Source: Puffinus mauretanicus (lineage: Eukaryota; Chordata; Aves; Procellariiformes; Procellariidae). From it: 64,000 nucleotides of DNA. The notes below the pieces were generated by a model. It did not search any database and was not told the DNA's origin. It saw only the letters and a program-made list of their open reading frames with translations. Numbering within the stretch: the stretch's first letter is position 1; every line of letters starts with the position of its first letter. This document shows positions 54,201-61,300 of this stretch, piece by piece. The DNA lies in the NCBI GenBank assembly GCA_023333565.1, contig JAJKFH010002906.1, positions 248,001 to 312,000 of the forward strand. The letters run 5' to 3'. The position numbers and the translations under genes are program-made.

Positions 54201-57200
54201 TAAAACCACTGCTCTGTTCAAACCTGTTTTCTCTTGCACCATATGCAGTATTTCTCTCATTCCTCTATGCAGTTCAGGTCCTGCTTTGTAGGGTAGGTGG
54301 TGACAGAGATTGGTAAATCTAACAATGAGAAGTTTAGATGGAAAAAAAAGGTTTTTTTTCTTTCTGAAGATGCTCTTCCTTTGCATTTCAGTGAGAATCT
54401 TACAAAAATCTGAAGTGGTCTCTGATAGGTAAAACGTTAATGCACCAGTGTTCTTTATGTTTTTGTTCCTTTCAATGTTATCTGCTTTAAAAGAATGGTG
54501 TAGAGATAAGGTTTTGCCTTATGGTAGGTTTTCTGGGCTTGAGGATATTTTTGGAGTTGGGTTTTTTGGGGTGTTTTTTGGTTTAGGTTTCTAACCTAAA
54601 TCAGGTTAGAAAGTAGTACTTTCTTGCTATTCTTCAGACAGGTGAATTTTCCTTATCTGTATCCATAAGTAACAGGAGAGCAACCGATTAGAAGGGCGGT
54701 ACTACTGAATGTGTGTTCTTTGTCTTGCAAATATTAAACTAATGCATCTGATGAAGGAAATGAATGTGAAAAAAGAACTTGCTTTGAAACAAGTACTGCC
54801 TGTTAAGACTTGCAAACTTACTCACTATGTTCCTAACAGCTGCCGAGGTTTTTCCAGCTCTGCTCTGATAATGTGTGGGGAGTTAGGAAAGCCTGTGCTG
54901 AATGCTTCATGGCAGTTTCTTGTGCAACATCACAGGAAGTCCGGAGGACAAAATTGTCAACCCTTTTTATTAATTTGATTAGCGATCCTTCACGATGGGT
55001 AAGAATTGCTTTTTATTTCTTCAATAGTTGTCATATTTAAAGGATTTTACTGCAATACTCCTTATAGAACTTCTCCTCATAGGTGTGGATAACATAACTC
55101 GTTTCATGCACCTCAAGCAAAATTCTTCTTAGACTGCTTAGTTTGTCAATGGGTGTAGAGAGTCCCTCACATTTTCACTGCAGTATGTAAGAAAAACTGT
55201 GTCAGTGGGATAGCTTTTCTTAGCTACAGAACTGCCTGTGACTTAACATGGCTGAAAATCATTAACAAAACTGGAAAGTTAGGTGTGACTTATTTGTATT
55301 TCTTCAGATTCCCTACCATCACCACCTTTTTTGGGGGAGAGTGGGGCAGTGGGGTGCTAGTGTTTGTTGTTGTTTTAGGGTTTGTTTGGTTTTGGTTTGT
55401 GGGGGTTTTTTTTTGGTGGCCTTTTTTTGTTGTTGTTGGTTTTGGGGGTTTTTTGTTGTTTTGGTGGTTGTTGTTTTGCTGTTTGTTTGGTTGGTTTTGG
55501 GGTTTTTTGGGGGGTTTTTTTTGTTTGTTTTGTTTTGAATTTTTTTTTTTTTCTTGAAGATCTACTCTTCAAACCTTGTTAAGTTTGTTACTGAGCAGAC
55601 TACTTCCGAGAGCCAAAAGTAGATCTTTTGCACAGGAGAATGAGCTCTTGGATTCTTGAAAGTCATGCAAGTTGTAGCCCAGCAGAATTAATCAAATAAT
55701 AAAAATGGAGGTAGATAAGATAATTGCTGAGAAGGGAAGAATAAATAGTAGGAGAAGGGAGGAGCAAGTGAACAACACAGACAAATAGGAAAGGGAAAGA
55801 AATGCAGAGCTTATCATCAGTCAGACTTATGGTAGTGAAACGTCTGTTCATTGCACATAATTTTTTTCTCTCAAGTTGTTAAAATTCTCAACGGAGCTTT
55901 CAAATTTACCTGCTTCTACTGTCTAAATAATTGTGATTTCTTTGGTTGTGAGGAATAGGCCTGTCAACTTAGTTACTCGTGATTTAACTGTTTTTACCCT
56001 GCTTTTTCTTAACTTTTTTTTTTACTTGGCACTTTATTATACAACTTGTTGACTCTTTCCAGACAAGAGCCTCTGCTGTTGCTTTCCTCAGTAGGCTTAT
56101 GACCCTTCCAATTCCTAGTAGCAGGTGTTTATGTTTTATAGGACAGCAAGCTTCATATATATAAATAATTTTTTTCACCTTGGACTCTTTCCACTAGGTC
56201 CGCCAAGCTGCTTTTCAGTCTCTGGGGCCTTTCATATCAACTTTTGCTAATCCATCCAGCAGTGGCCAGTACTTTAAAGAAGATGATGGTAAAAACCCAG
56301 AAAATTGTGGTTCTGCACAGGAAAACAGGTAGATAATTTGCTAAATCTACAAATTATTTTTTCTTCCTTGTTTTTCTTCTGTATGAACTGCAAGTTAAGA
56401 AAATTAACTTTCCTGTGTAAATTGAGTATTTATCTTGGTAAATGGAAAGATCTGGAACTTCTCATCTTACTTAATAGACTACCAGAACTTTCAGTTATTT
56501 ACTAAAAATACATGACTATTCAGTAATTTAGGATACCTTAGGGTATACCTTCTAAGATGAAATGACTGACTTGATAGACAAGGGAGAGCAGTGGATGTAG
56601 TCTACCTAGATCTCTTTAAGGCTTTTGACATGGTCTCCCATAAGAATCTCGTAGAGAAGCTGATAAAGTATGGGCTGAATGAGCAGGCAGTGAGGTGGAT
56701 TGACAGCTGGCTGAATGGCTGGGCCCAGAGGGTGCTGATCAGCAACACATAGTTGGAGACCAGTAATTGGTTGTGTACCTCGGGGGTCAATATTGGGTCC
56801 AGTCCAGTCTTCATTAATGATCTGGATGGTGGAGCAGGGTGTACCCTCAGCAAATTTGCTGATGACACAAAACTGGGAGGAGTGGTTGATGTGCCAGAGG
56901 GTCGTGCTGCCATCCAGAGGGTCCTCAGTAGGCGGAAGAAAAGGGCTGGTAGGAACCTCTTGAAGTTCAACAAGGAGAAGTGCAAAGTCCTGCACCTGGA
57001 GAGGAACAACCCTCCATGCAGCAGTACAGGCTGGGGTCTAACCGGATGGAGAGCGGCTTTGCAGAAAAGGCCCTAAGGGTCATGGTGAACACCAGGTTGA
57101 CCATGAACCAGCAATGTGCCCTTGCAGCAAAGAAGGCCAATGGTATCCTGGGCTGCATTAGGAGGAGTGTTGCCAGCATGTCGAGGGAGGTGATCCTTCT

Positions 57201-58396
57201 CCTCTGCTCAGCACCTTTGAGGCCACAGCTGGAGTGCTGGGTCTAGTTCTGGGCTCCCCACTACAAGAGGGACATGGACATACTGGAGAGAGGCCAGGAA
57301 GGGCCACAAAGATGATGAAGAGACTGGAGCATCTGTCCTATGAGGAAAGGCTGAGAGAGCTGGGACTGCTCAGCCGGGAGAAGTGAAGGGTCAGGGGGGA
57401 TCTTATCAATGTGCACCAATACCTGAAGGGAGGGTGGAAAGAGGACGGAGCCAGGCTCTTTTCAGTGGTGCCCAGTGACAGGACCAGAGGCAATGGGCAC
57501 AACCTGAAACACAGGAGGTTCCCTCTGAACATCAGGAAATACTTTTTTTACTGTGAGGTTGACTGAGCACTGGCACAGGTTGCCCGGGGAGGCTGTGGAG
57601 TCTCCATCCTTGGAGATATTCAGAAGCTGTCTGGACATGGTCCTGGACAGGTGGCTCTGGGTGGCCCTACTTGAGCAGGGGGGTTTGGCCCAGATGACCT
57701 CCAGAGGTCCCTTCCAACCTCAACCATTCTGTGATTCTGTGATTTATTTTGCTATGCTCTAAGTAAATCTAATTTGATAAATAGCAAGCTGATAGCATGT
57801 GTGTGAATTTTCAAGAGCATCTGTTTGCAACAAGTATATTTTGGTTTTTAAATGTTCATTTGCTTTTGCACTCAACAGTGAACAAGTCAGGACTGCGGAA
57901 GATGTCACAACAGAGGATGAGCACAACAGGACAGAGGATCTGTCTTCACATGTTGATAATGACGGTTTTGCAACAAAACTTGAAAATGCCATGGAGGATC
58001 AAAATACAGTGTCAAATAACTCCCAGAGGGGAAGTGATTTCCAGACTGAGTCATCCTTCCATTGCACTTTGTCTTCAGAATCTTGTGGGGAAATGGCTGA
58101 TGAGAACAAGCGAAGTTCTCATTGCTGTACAGCAGGTCTGCGGGAGGCTGGGCTGAATTCACAGGAAACCTCTATTTCAGAGCAGGAATTGTACAACTCT
58201 TTCCATTTCTGGAGGACTCCACTTCCTGAAATAGATATTGACTTCGAGCTTCAGCAGACTTCTGAGATAATACTCGATAGAGAAATTCAGGAACTCACTA
58301 TGCCAGTGTCTCCAAACATTCCTATGGCAACAAGGAAAGAATTGGAAGAAATGATAGAAAATTTGGAACCCCATATAGACGATCCAGATGTTAAAG
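12222..58396 (+). CDS. PPP4R1: Serine/threonine-protein phosphatase 4 regulatory subunit 1, 5' part (11 exons, spliced)
   Basis: PPP4R1 is a HEAT/ARM-repeat scaffold that binds the PP4 catalytic subunit PPP4C and directs it to substrates. Published roles of the family include HDAC3 dephosphorylation and restraint of IKK/NF-kB signalling. Joined exons encode 522 complete codons plus one base, starting [17 protein letters not shown]. Recognisable conserved blocks follow: [132 protein letters not shown], then the acidic low-conservation linker and [17 protein letters not shown]. Residues about 50-340 form the N-terminal helical repeats; about 340-520 is the variable linker. No frameshift or internal stop is present. 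The C-terminal repeats lie beyond the window. Eleven introns total about 44 kb up to exon 11, with intron 2 the longest (15.3 kb). Confidence 0.96.
12328..12339. promoter_or_regulatory. Head-to-head ETS-type palindrome
   Basis: GGAAGCGCTTCC is a perfect 12-bp palindrome of two GGAAG half-sites, the core bound by ETS factors such as GABPA, which commonly act in CpG-island promoters. It lies about 105 bp downstream of the start codon. Binding is inference. Confidence 0.4.
12363..12410 (+). other. G-quadruplex candidate (G-rich run)
   Basis: Nearly continuous G-runs: GGGGGG, GGGG, GGGG, three GGG blocks separated by TC, then 13 consecutive G. It satisfies a G3+N1-7 quadruplex pattern several times over. 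It is on the sense strand of intron 1, just after the promoter, where such runs favour R-loops and polymerase slippage. Confidence 0.75.
12439..12465 (+). repeat. AGC/GGC trinucleotide repeat
   Basis: Five AGC units followed by three GGC and one AGC in intron 1. It is short but within a class of triplets prone to length change. Confidence 0.75.
12560..12604 (+). CDS. PPP4R1: PPP4R1 coding exon 2
   Basis: A 45-nt exon between CCCGCAG and the donor GTGAGT. It encodes [15 protein letters not shown] plus one base. Its length is a multiple of three with matching phases, so skipping it would leave the frame intact and shorten the acidic N-terminus by 15 residues. Confidence 0.93.
13091..13231 (+). 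other. Possible cryptic or alternative exon in intron 2
   Basis: A long pyrimidine tract (T-rich, then CCCTCC repeats) ends in CTCAG at 13090, a strong-looking acceptor. A matching donor, CAG|GTGAGA, follows 141 bp later. Read in the phase left by exon 2, it meets a TAA at 13135-13137, so inclusion would truncate the protein after about 30 residues. Whether it is spliced is unknown. Confidence 0.25.
18676..18742 (+). repeat. CT/T-rich microsatellite
   Basis: A (CT)n run grading into T runs with scattered G, nearly pure pyrimidine over about 67 bp in intron 2. Confidence 0.8.
20168..20203. repeat. Short hairpin (inverted repeat)
   Basis: Two 16-bp arms, GCTGATGCGTTATAAC and GTTATAACACATCAGC, are complementary except for one pair and are separated by the four-base loop TCAT. 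Too short for a typical microRNA precursor; it may be a remnant of a small inverted-repeat element. Confidence 0.7.
21318..22235 (-). other. 305-codon antisense open reading frame, unrecognised
   Basis: A continuous frame on the minus strand inside intron 2 of PPP4R1. The predicted product shows no family, signal peptide, membrane segment or repeat that I recognise. Composition is rich in S, T and L, as expected of translated non-coding DNA. Its length is nonetheless unusual for AT-rich DNA, where a stop is expected about every 18-20 codons. No promoter or polyadenylation arrangement was identified. It may be chance or part of an antisense transcript. Confidence 0.15.
23876..24128. mobile_element. 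LTR-like element with 59-bp inverted ends and 5-bp target duplication
   Basis: The element runs from TGTGCTGG to CCAGTACA, so it has the TG...CA ends of retroviral-type LTRs. It is flanked by the direct repeat CTTGT at 23871-23875 and 24129-24133. Its outer 59 bp (23876-23934 and 24070-24128) are inverted copies with five mismatches. The unpaired middle is about 135 bp. The left half resembles, from memory, the start of a common avian endogenous-retrovirus LTR, but the right half is an inverted copy of the left end rather than the normal LTR 3' part. No coding sequence is present. It may be a non-autonomous, fold-back derivative mobilised in trans. Confidence 0.75.
25607..26022 (+). mobile_element. 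CR1 LINE, 3' fragment, sense orientation
   Basis: Begins within the C-terminal reverse-transcriptase coding end ([20 protein letters not shown], then [11 protein letters not shown]). It passes through the conserved block [20 protein letters not shown] and ends in the CR1 3' untranslated region with CAGCTGGACTAGAAGAT and an ATTCCATTCT tail. Its 3' region differs from the copies at 1110 and 52799, so it belongs to another CR1 subfamily. It lies in intron 2. Confidence 0.92.
26241..26302 (+). repeat. CAAA/CAAAC-rich simple repeat
   Basis: About 60 bp of A and C only, apart from a few T, in irregular CAAA, CCAAAC and CAAACC units, in intron 2. Confidence 0.7.
27902..28037 (+). CDS. PPP4R1: PPP4R1 coding exon 3
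   Basis: A 136-nt exon between CTGATAG and the donor GTATGC, encoding residues 18-63: [20 protein letters not shown], then [20 protein letters not shown] and ENIFN, ending with a split R codon. This is one of the most conserved N-terminal stretches of the protein and leads into the first helical repeat. It is preceded by 15.3 kb of intron. Confidence 0.96.
28038..36715 (+). other. Intron 3 of PPP4R1 (8.7 kb)
   Basis: Begins GTATGC and ends AACTAG. AT-rich, with a 14-bp-arm hairpin at 29686-29720 and a T/G-rich run near 29560-29590. No repeat family and no other coding segment was recognised. Confidence 0.85.
29686..29720. repeat. Perfect 14-bp-arm hairpin
   Basis: TAGTGATATAACTG and its exact complement CAGTTATATCACTA are separated by seven bases. 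A further partial copy (TAAGTGATAG) follows immediately. It may be a remnant of a small inverted-repeat transposon or chance in AT-rich DNA. Confidence 0.65.
36716..36822 (+). CDS. PPP4R1: PPP4R1 coding exon 4
   Basis: A 107-nt exon between AACTAG and the donor GTAGGT, encoding residues 63-99: [20 protein letters not shown], then [16 protein letters not shown] and the first base of E. It forms helices of the N-terminal HEAT/ARM repeats. Phases agree with exons 3 and 5. Confidence 0.96.
38611..38670 (+). repeat. T/G-rich simple tract
   Basis: About 60 bp of T and G with two C, made of T runs and GGGG/GGTGG islands, in intron 4. Confidence 0.75.
39301..39410 (+). repeat. G/T-rich tract ending in poly-T
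   Basis: Irregular GGGTTT and GTTT units, then GGGGGGG islands and a run of 18 T. Nearly free of C on the sense strand. Confidence 0.8.
48076..48218 (+). CDS. PPP4R1: PPP4R1 coding exon 5
   Basis: A 143-nt exon between CCGACAG and CAG|GTAAGT, encoding residues 99-146: [20 protein letters not shown], then [20 protein letters not shown] and YLADQNNQ. The PHI...[14 protein letters not shown] block is a family hallmark. It ends exactly on a codon boundary. Confidence 0.97.
48219..49637 (+). other. Intron 5 of PPP4R1 (1.4 kb)
   Basis: GTAAGT to GATAG. It contains the (AAAC)n tract close to its 3' end; nothing else was recognised. Confidence 0.88.
49524..49593 (+). repeat. (AAAC)n microsatellite near the exon 6 acceptor
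   Basis: Seventy bases of AAAC and AAAAC units containing only A and C. It ends 44 bp before exon 6, in the branch-point region. CA-rich intronic RNA is a known type of hnRNP L target, so it could influence exon 6 use. Confidence 0.85.
49638..49784 (+). CDS. PPP4R1: PPP4R1 coding exon 6
   Basis: A 147-nt exon, 49 codons in phase 0, encoding residues 147-195 from [20 protein letters not shown] through [20 protein letters not shown] to DDVKTEAVG. The acceptor is GATAG and the donor GTAAGT after GGT. The exon opens with GTAAGA, itself a donor-like hexamer. An (AAAC)n tract lies 45-114 bp upstream of the acceptor. Exact multiples of three in exons 6-9 mean each could be skipped without a frameshift. 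Confidence 0.96.
49785..51371 (+). other. Intron 6 of PPP4R1 (1.6 kb)
   Basis: GTAAGT to CCATTAG. AT-rich, with an uninterrupted run of 11 C at 50435-50445. No repeat family or extra exon was recognised. Confidence 0.88.
51372..51479 (+). CDS. PPP4R1: PPP4R1 coding exon 7
   Basis: A 108-nt exon, 36 codons, encoding residues 196-231: [20 protein letters not shown], then [16 protein letters not shown]. It lies between CCATTAG and AAG|GTATGA. The cysteine-rich CEMCCDC motif is characteristic of PPP4R1. Confidence 0.96.
51480..52216 (+). other. Intron 7 of PPP4R1 (0.7 kb)
   Basis: GTATGA to TGCAAG. A poly-T run lies near 52045; nothing else was recognised. Confidence 0.88.
52217..52282 (+). CDS. 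PPP4R1: PPP4R1 coding exon 8
   Basis: A 66-nt exon, 22 codons, residues 232-253: [20 protein letters not shown], then ML. The acceptor is TGCAAG and the donor GTAAGC. It begins with GTATGT, another donor-like hexamer placed directly after the AG. Confidence 0.95.
52325..52740 (+). mobile_element. Old, degenerate CR1 fragment (tentative)
   Basis: The opening GACAAGGTACAGAGAAGGGC followed by AGCTAAAATGA, then CTCTTCAG, and the later TTTGCAAGTTCAAAAATAC resemble the 3' part of ancient CR1 subfamilies shared by birds and turtles. Many indels have removed any reading frame. The assignment rests on remembered family sequence and is uncertain, especially after 52600. Confidence 0.45.
52799..53050 (-). 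mobile_element. CR1 LINE 3' end, antisense to PPP4R1
   Basis: Read on the minus strand it matches the 3' end of the CR1 copy at 1110-1771: an AAGAAATTTTTTACAATGAG block, ACTGGAACAGGTTGCC, GGTTGGACTAGATGACCT and the ATTCTATGATTCTATG tail. About 250 bp, truncated at its 5' end (53050). It lies in intron 8, only about 520 bp after exon 8. Confidence 0.94.
54840..54998 (+). CDS. PPP4R1: PPP4R1 coding exon 9
   Basis: A 159-nt exon, 53 codons, residues 254-306. It begins [20 protein letters not shown], continues [20 protein letters not shown] and ends [13 protein letters not shown]. The acceptor is CTAACAG and the donor TGG|GTAAGA. It is a typical HEAT-type repeat pair. Confidence 0.96.
54999..56197 (+). 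other. Intron 9 of PPP4R1 (1.2 kb)
   Basis: GTAAGA to CACTAG. Its centre is the extreme G/T tract described separately; the rest is unremarkable AT-rich DNA. Confidence 0.88.
55360..55553 (+). repeat. Extended G/T-only tract
   Basis: About 190 bp composed almost entirely of G and T on the sense strand (GTT, GGTTTT and GGGGG units), ending in a T run. Only a handful of A or C occur. Long open frames here, rich in F, G, V and W, are artefacts of composition. The sense strand can form G-quadruplexes in the RNA. Confidence 0.85.
56198..56328 (+). CDS. PPP4R1: PPP4R1 coding exon 10
   Basis: A 131-nt exon encoding residues 307-350: [40 protein letters not shown] and QEN, plus two bases of a split S codon. 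The acceptor is CACTAG. The donor was set at AACAG|GTAGAT because this phase joins exon 11 in frame. An earlier GT after GATGATG (56288) would not fit the exon 11 phase. It marks the switch from helical repeats to the acidic linker. Confidence 0.92.
56329..57878 (+). other. Intron 10 of PPP4R1 (1.55 kb), three-quarters CR1
   Basis: GTAGAT to TCAACAG. Roughly 1.17 kb of its 1.55 kb is a single CR1 insertion; without it the intron would be about 380 bp. Confidence 0.88.
56576..57744 (+). mobile_element. CR1 LINE, 1.17 kb, sense orientation
   Basis: The longest LINE in the window. It starts inside the reverse-transcriptase domain ([14 protein letters not shown]). It retains the catalytic FADD motif at 56855-56866 in [10 protein letters not shown] and continues through [31 protein letters not shown] and the C-terminal region. 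It ends in GGTCCCTTCCAACCTCAACC and an ATTCTGTGATTCTGTGATT tail. Several stops and frameshifts (for example TAG near 56750) break the frame, so it is dead. The tail (ATTCTGTGA) differs from the ATTCTATG tail of the copies at 1110 and 52799. Confidence 0.95.
57879..58396 (+). CDS. PPP4R1: PPP4R1 coding exon 11
   Basis: The longest exon seen (518 nt), residues 350-522 plus one base, between TCAACAG and AAAG|GTATAG. The first two thirds are polar and acidic ([20 protein letters not shown] and onward), as expected for the weakly conserved linker. The end is strongly conserved: [18 protein letters not shown] and [20 protein letters not shown]. It starts only 135 bp after the end of a CR1 insertion in intron 10. 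Confidence 0.95.
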
Positions 58397-61300
58397 GTAT
58401 AGTAAAGATACTGAAGCATTTTTAGTGTTTAGAGATATGCATATGTTGCTTTAGCAGTTTGGGCTTTAACCTTTCAGTTGTTTTAAGTCAGAAGTACTAC
58501 TTTTTCCTAGTCCTCAAAGAGATTGTATCTATTTTGATTTAATTGTGAAAATTGATGATGAACTAAAAGGGAACTTGCATTTGTGTAAAGATGTTTAAAG
58601 ATAGTATGATTCCTTCCATAAACTGAACACACATACAGTTAGCAGTATAAACTTCTGACTGCCTGTTTTGGCAGTATAATCAAATAGATGGTTCATAAGC
58701 TGTTGATCAGAAAATTAATTTGTAATTAGCATACATGCAAAATAAGAAAGGAGATTAAGTTTTTTTTTTTTAAATATCAAAGTATGATAAATGGTTTTCA
58801 TTTTATGCATTATCCATTTTATTTTTAATGAATTCGTCTTCTCCATTTTTCTGCAAGATCTTTATTATTGCAGTCTCATGTTGTTGATTTAAGCGTGCCA
58901 AGTTTGTTGGGTCAAACTGAGAATTGATCCAAACTGAATTCTTGAAGTGAGCGCACATCCTCCATTTTAAAAGCTCTTGAAGGGTGGAGAAGGGTTTTGC
59001 AAGTATGACCAGCTGGTGGAGCAGCACTGCAGAGAGACCTCCTGGGCTAAAATGACTTGGCTATTTCACACATACCTACTGGAGATGCGTTTCTCTTAGT
59101 ATTTGTATAATGAATAAATTCTAAGGCACATCAAGCTTGAGTGTCACAGTCAGAAGGTCCGGAGGTACCACTAAGGAAGAAGCCATGTTATTCTGGAGCT
59201 GAAGAATCCCTAGGGGAAAGCATGCCTATATACCAGAAAAAGCAGGAAGGAAAAAGAGGGGCAAGTTGGGAGTGTGAAAAACATTTTAGAATAAACTGAT
59301 ACTGCTTTCAACTTCTTGTTGTTAGTAGGTTGATACGCTAATAACTTTTCTTAAATCCATTGTGAGCTGCTTCTATTTAATGTATTGTGAAGTCAGCTGA
59401 TGAAACTTTGTTGCTTTAAGAGTGCTTTGGGCACTCTGTAAGGAAAGAGAGAAAAAAATTTCAGCCTTGCTAATGATCTCAGTCTTCACATAACCCATCT
59501 CTGAAGCCCACTGTTAAAACTTGCACTGCTGTTTAGGTTTGTTTTATAAAACCTTGTTCTGTCCGGTTACAGAACATATCTTAAACGCTTTTAATGAAGA
59601 TTTATGTAGGTGTGTATTTGTACATCCAGAATTGTTCTGTGTTACAGGGTTGTTTCTGTCATGTGTGTGTTCATGTCTTGTTTCAGAGCACGGGTTTTTT
59701 TTTTAGAGTTCTCTTGACTAGGTGTCAAGAGGTTTTCTGTACAGTTGTTGACTAGCACTTGCGCATTTCATTAGAAGAAAACTGTTACTATGTTGTCAAC
59801 ACCATGGGTTCCCAGTGCCCACAAGTTAGGAAGGATTTGGATTAGGGTTACCAGTGCCATTTATTCTAACTTGGGGTGCAGTGAGGGTGGGTGGTCTTAA
59901 TTACTCAAGTCACCTTCTGTGTTCCGTTCAGTACCTCTGACTTGGTCAAGGCTGTGTAGTGAAGCCCCATGAAACACACCTTCTAAACCTTGTACACTTT
60001 TTTCCTCTTGCCTGTATTCTCATTTTTCAGTATAAATACTTCAGAAGCTAGAATTTAACAACATGCCTGTTTTGATTTGGTAATGTTGCTATTTTAATTT
60101 TACACAAAGTGCACTGAGGCATAAGGAAATTGAGACCAAAATTGATAGAATAGCGTTGATTTTGCATGCTTGTCTCAAACGCTAAAGTGCACATAGAAGT
60201 GGTAGGTCTCTAAGTAGCTGACTTAATGCCTGTGTTTTGGACCTTACACTCCATAAATTGTGACAAGAGGGAGGTAGACTCCCGTTGGGGGTGATCCAGA
60301 AGATCAGAGCCCTGACTGCCTCTTTGCTGATGGCAATACCAGGAATAAGGCTTCCATTTTTACCATTTAATACTGTTGTTGCAAACCGATGGTATAAATA
60401 TTCAGTCCAAAGGTTGTCTTAATTTGTTATTTTCATAGAAATCTTATGAAACTTCTTAATTTCACAGATAATTTTGTCTCCAGTATATGCGACTGACAAG
60501 TGTTTGCCAAACAGCCCTGGTCCCAAGCGGCGCTTAGGGTCTTTCCCTGCACGTCCCCCCCCGCCCCCGCAAGACTAGCCATTATGTATTTATGAGCCTT
60601 GTACTCTAAGTGGGCTGGTTCTTGACAGCAAAGACTGAGCAAGCTAGGATTTCCGCCCCCTCCCCCCCCGCCTTTCTTTTTCTCTTTCTTTCTTTTTAAA
60701 TCTCTGTGACCTTTTTCTTGCACTTATTTTCTTCATTGGTTTGCTGTCACCCAAGTCCTGGATTCCTGCTTCCATGCTGTGCTCCTGTCTTTATTGCTGC
60801 ATTCCCAGCCAAGGGATGGGAGTGGAAGATGCTGTGTTCTCTGTGGTGGTAAGCAGAGGCCTGCCATACTGGAGAGCACCCATAGATACACATCTTCTGG
60901 TTTCTATAACAAATGGGGCAAGCATCCTAGAGACATCACAAGATGAAGCGGGGATGAGTTAGCAAAAGTGTAGTTTCAGAATGAGACTGTAGTGTACGAT
61001 GTTATGCATGTGTCAATAAGGTTAAGTTGTTCAGTCAACCTTAACTCTGGCTGTACCTAACCTCTCAGTGCTTGGCTGTGCAACTTTAGTGTCCTTCTCT
61101 TAACATGTTTTGTTTTGGAGAATATTTTCTAAACTTAAAAAAAGAAGAAAATTAATACCTGTTGTGTGGAACCATATTGGCTAGGGTCATTGGCATAGGG
61201 TTTTTTGAAGGTTCGTAAGATCACACTGAATTTTCATTATTTGACTCTGCAGAATAACTGGTGATGGTAATAAGGTGATGTCATTCATGGTACAATCAGC

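Larger units (their letters stand above)
52283..54839 (+). other. Intron 8 of PPP4R1 (2.6 kb)
   Basis: GTAAGC to CTAACAG. It holds an old CR1 fragment (52325-52740), a younger antisense CR1 copy (52799-53050) and a small hairpin at 54588-54612 (10-bp perfect arms, TTTCTAACCT). About 53050-54540 shows no recognised feature. Confidence 0.85.

Noticed and set aside
55285..55582. Several F/G/V/W-rich open frames
   Set aside because: They are translations of a G/T-only simple tract inside intron 9.
56288..56293. Earlier donor GTAAAA after GATGATG as the end of exon 10
   Set aside because: It leaves phase 1, which would read exon 11 out of frame. The donor at 56329 leaves phase 2 and joins exon 11 in frame.
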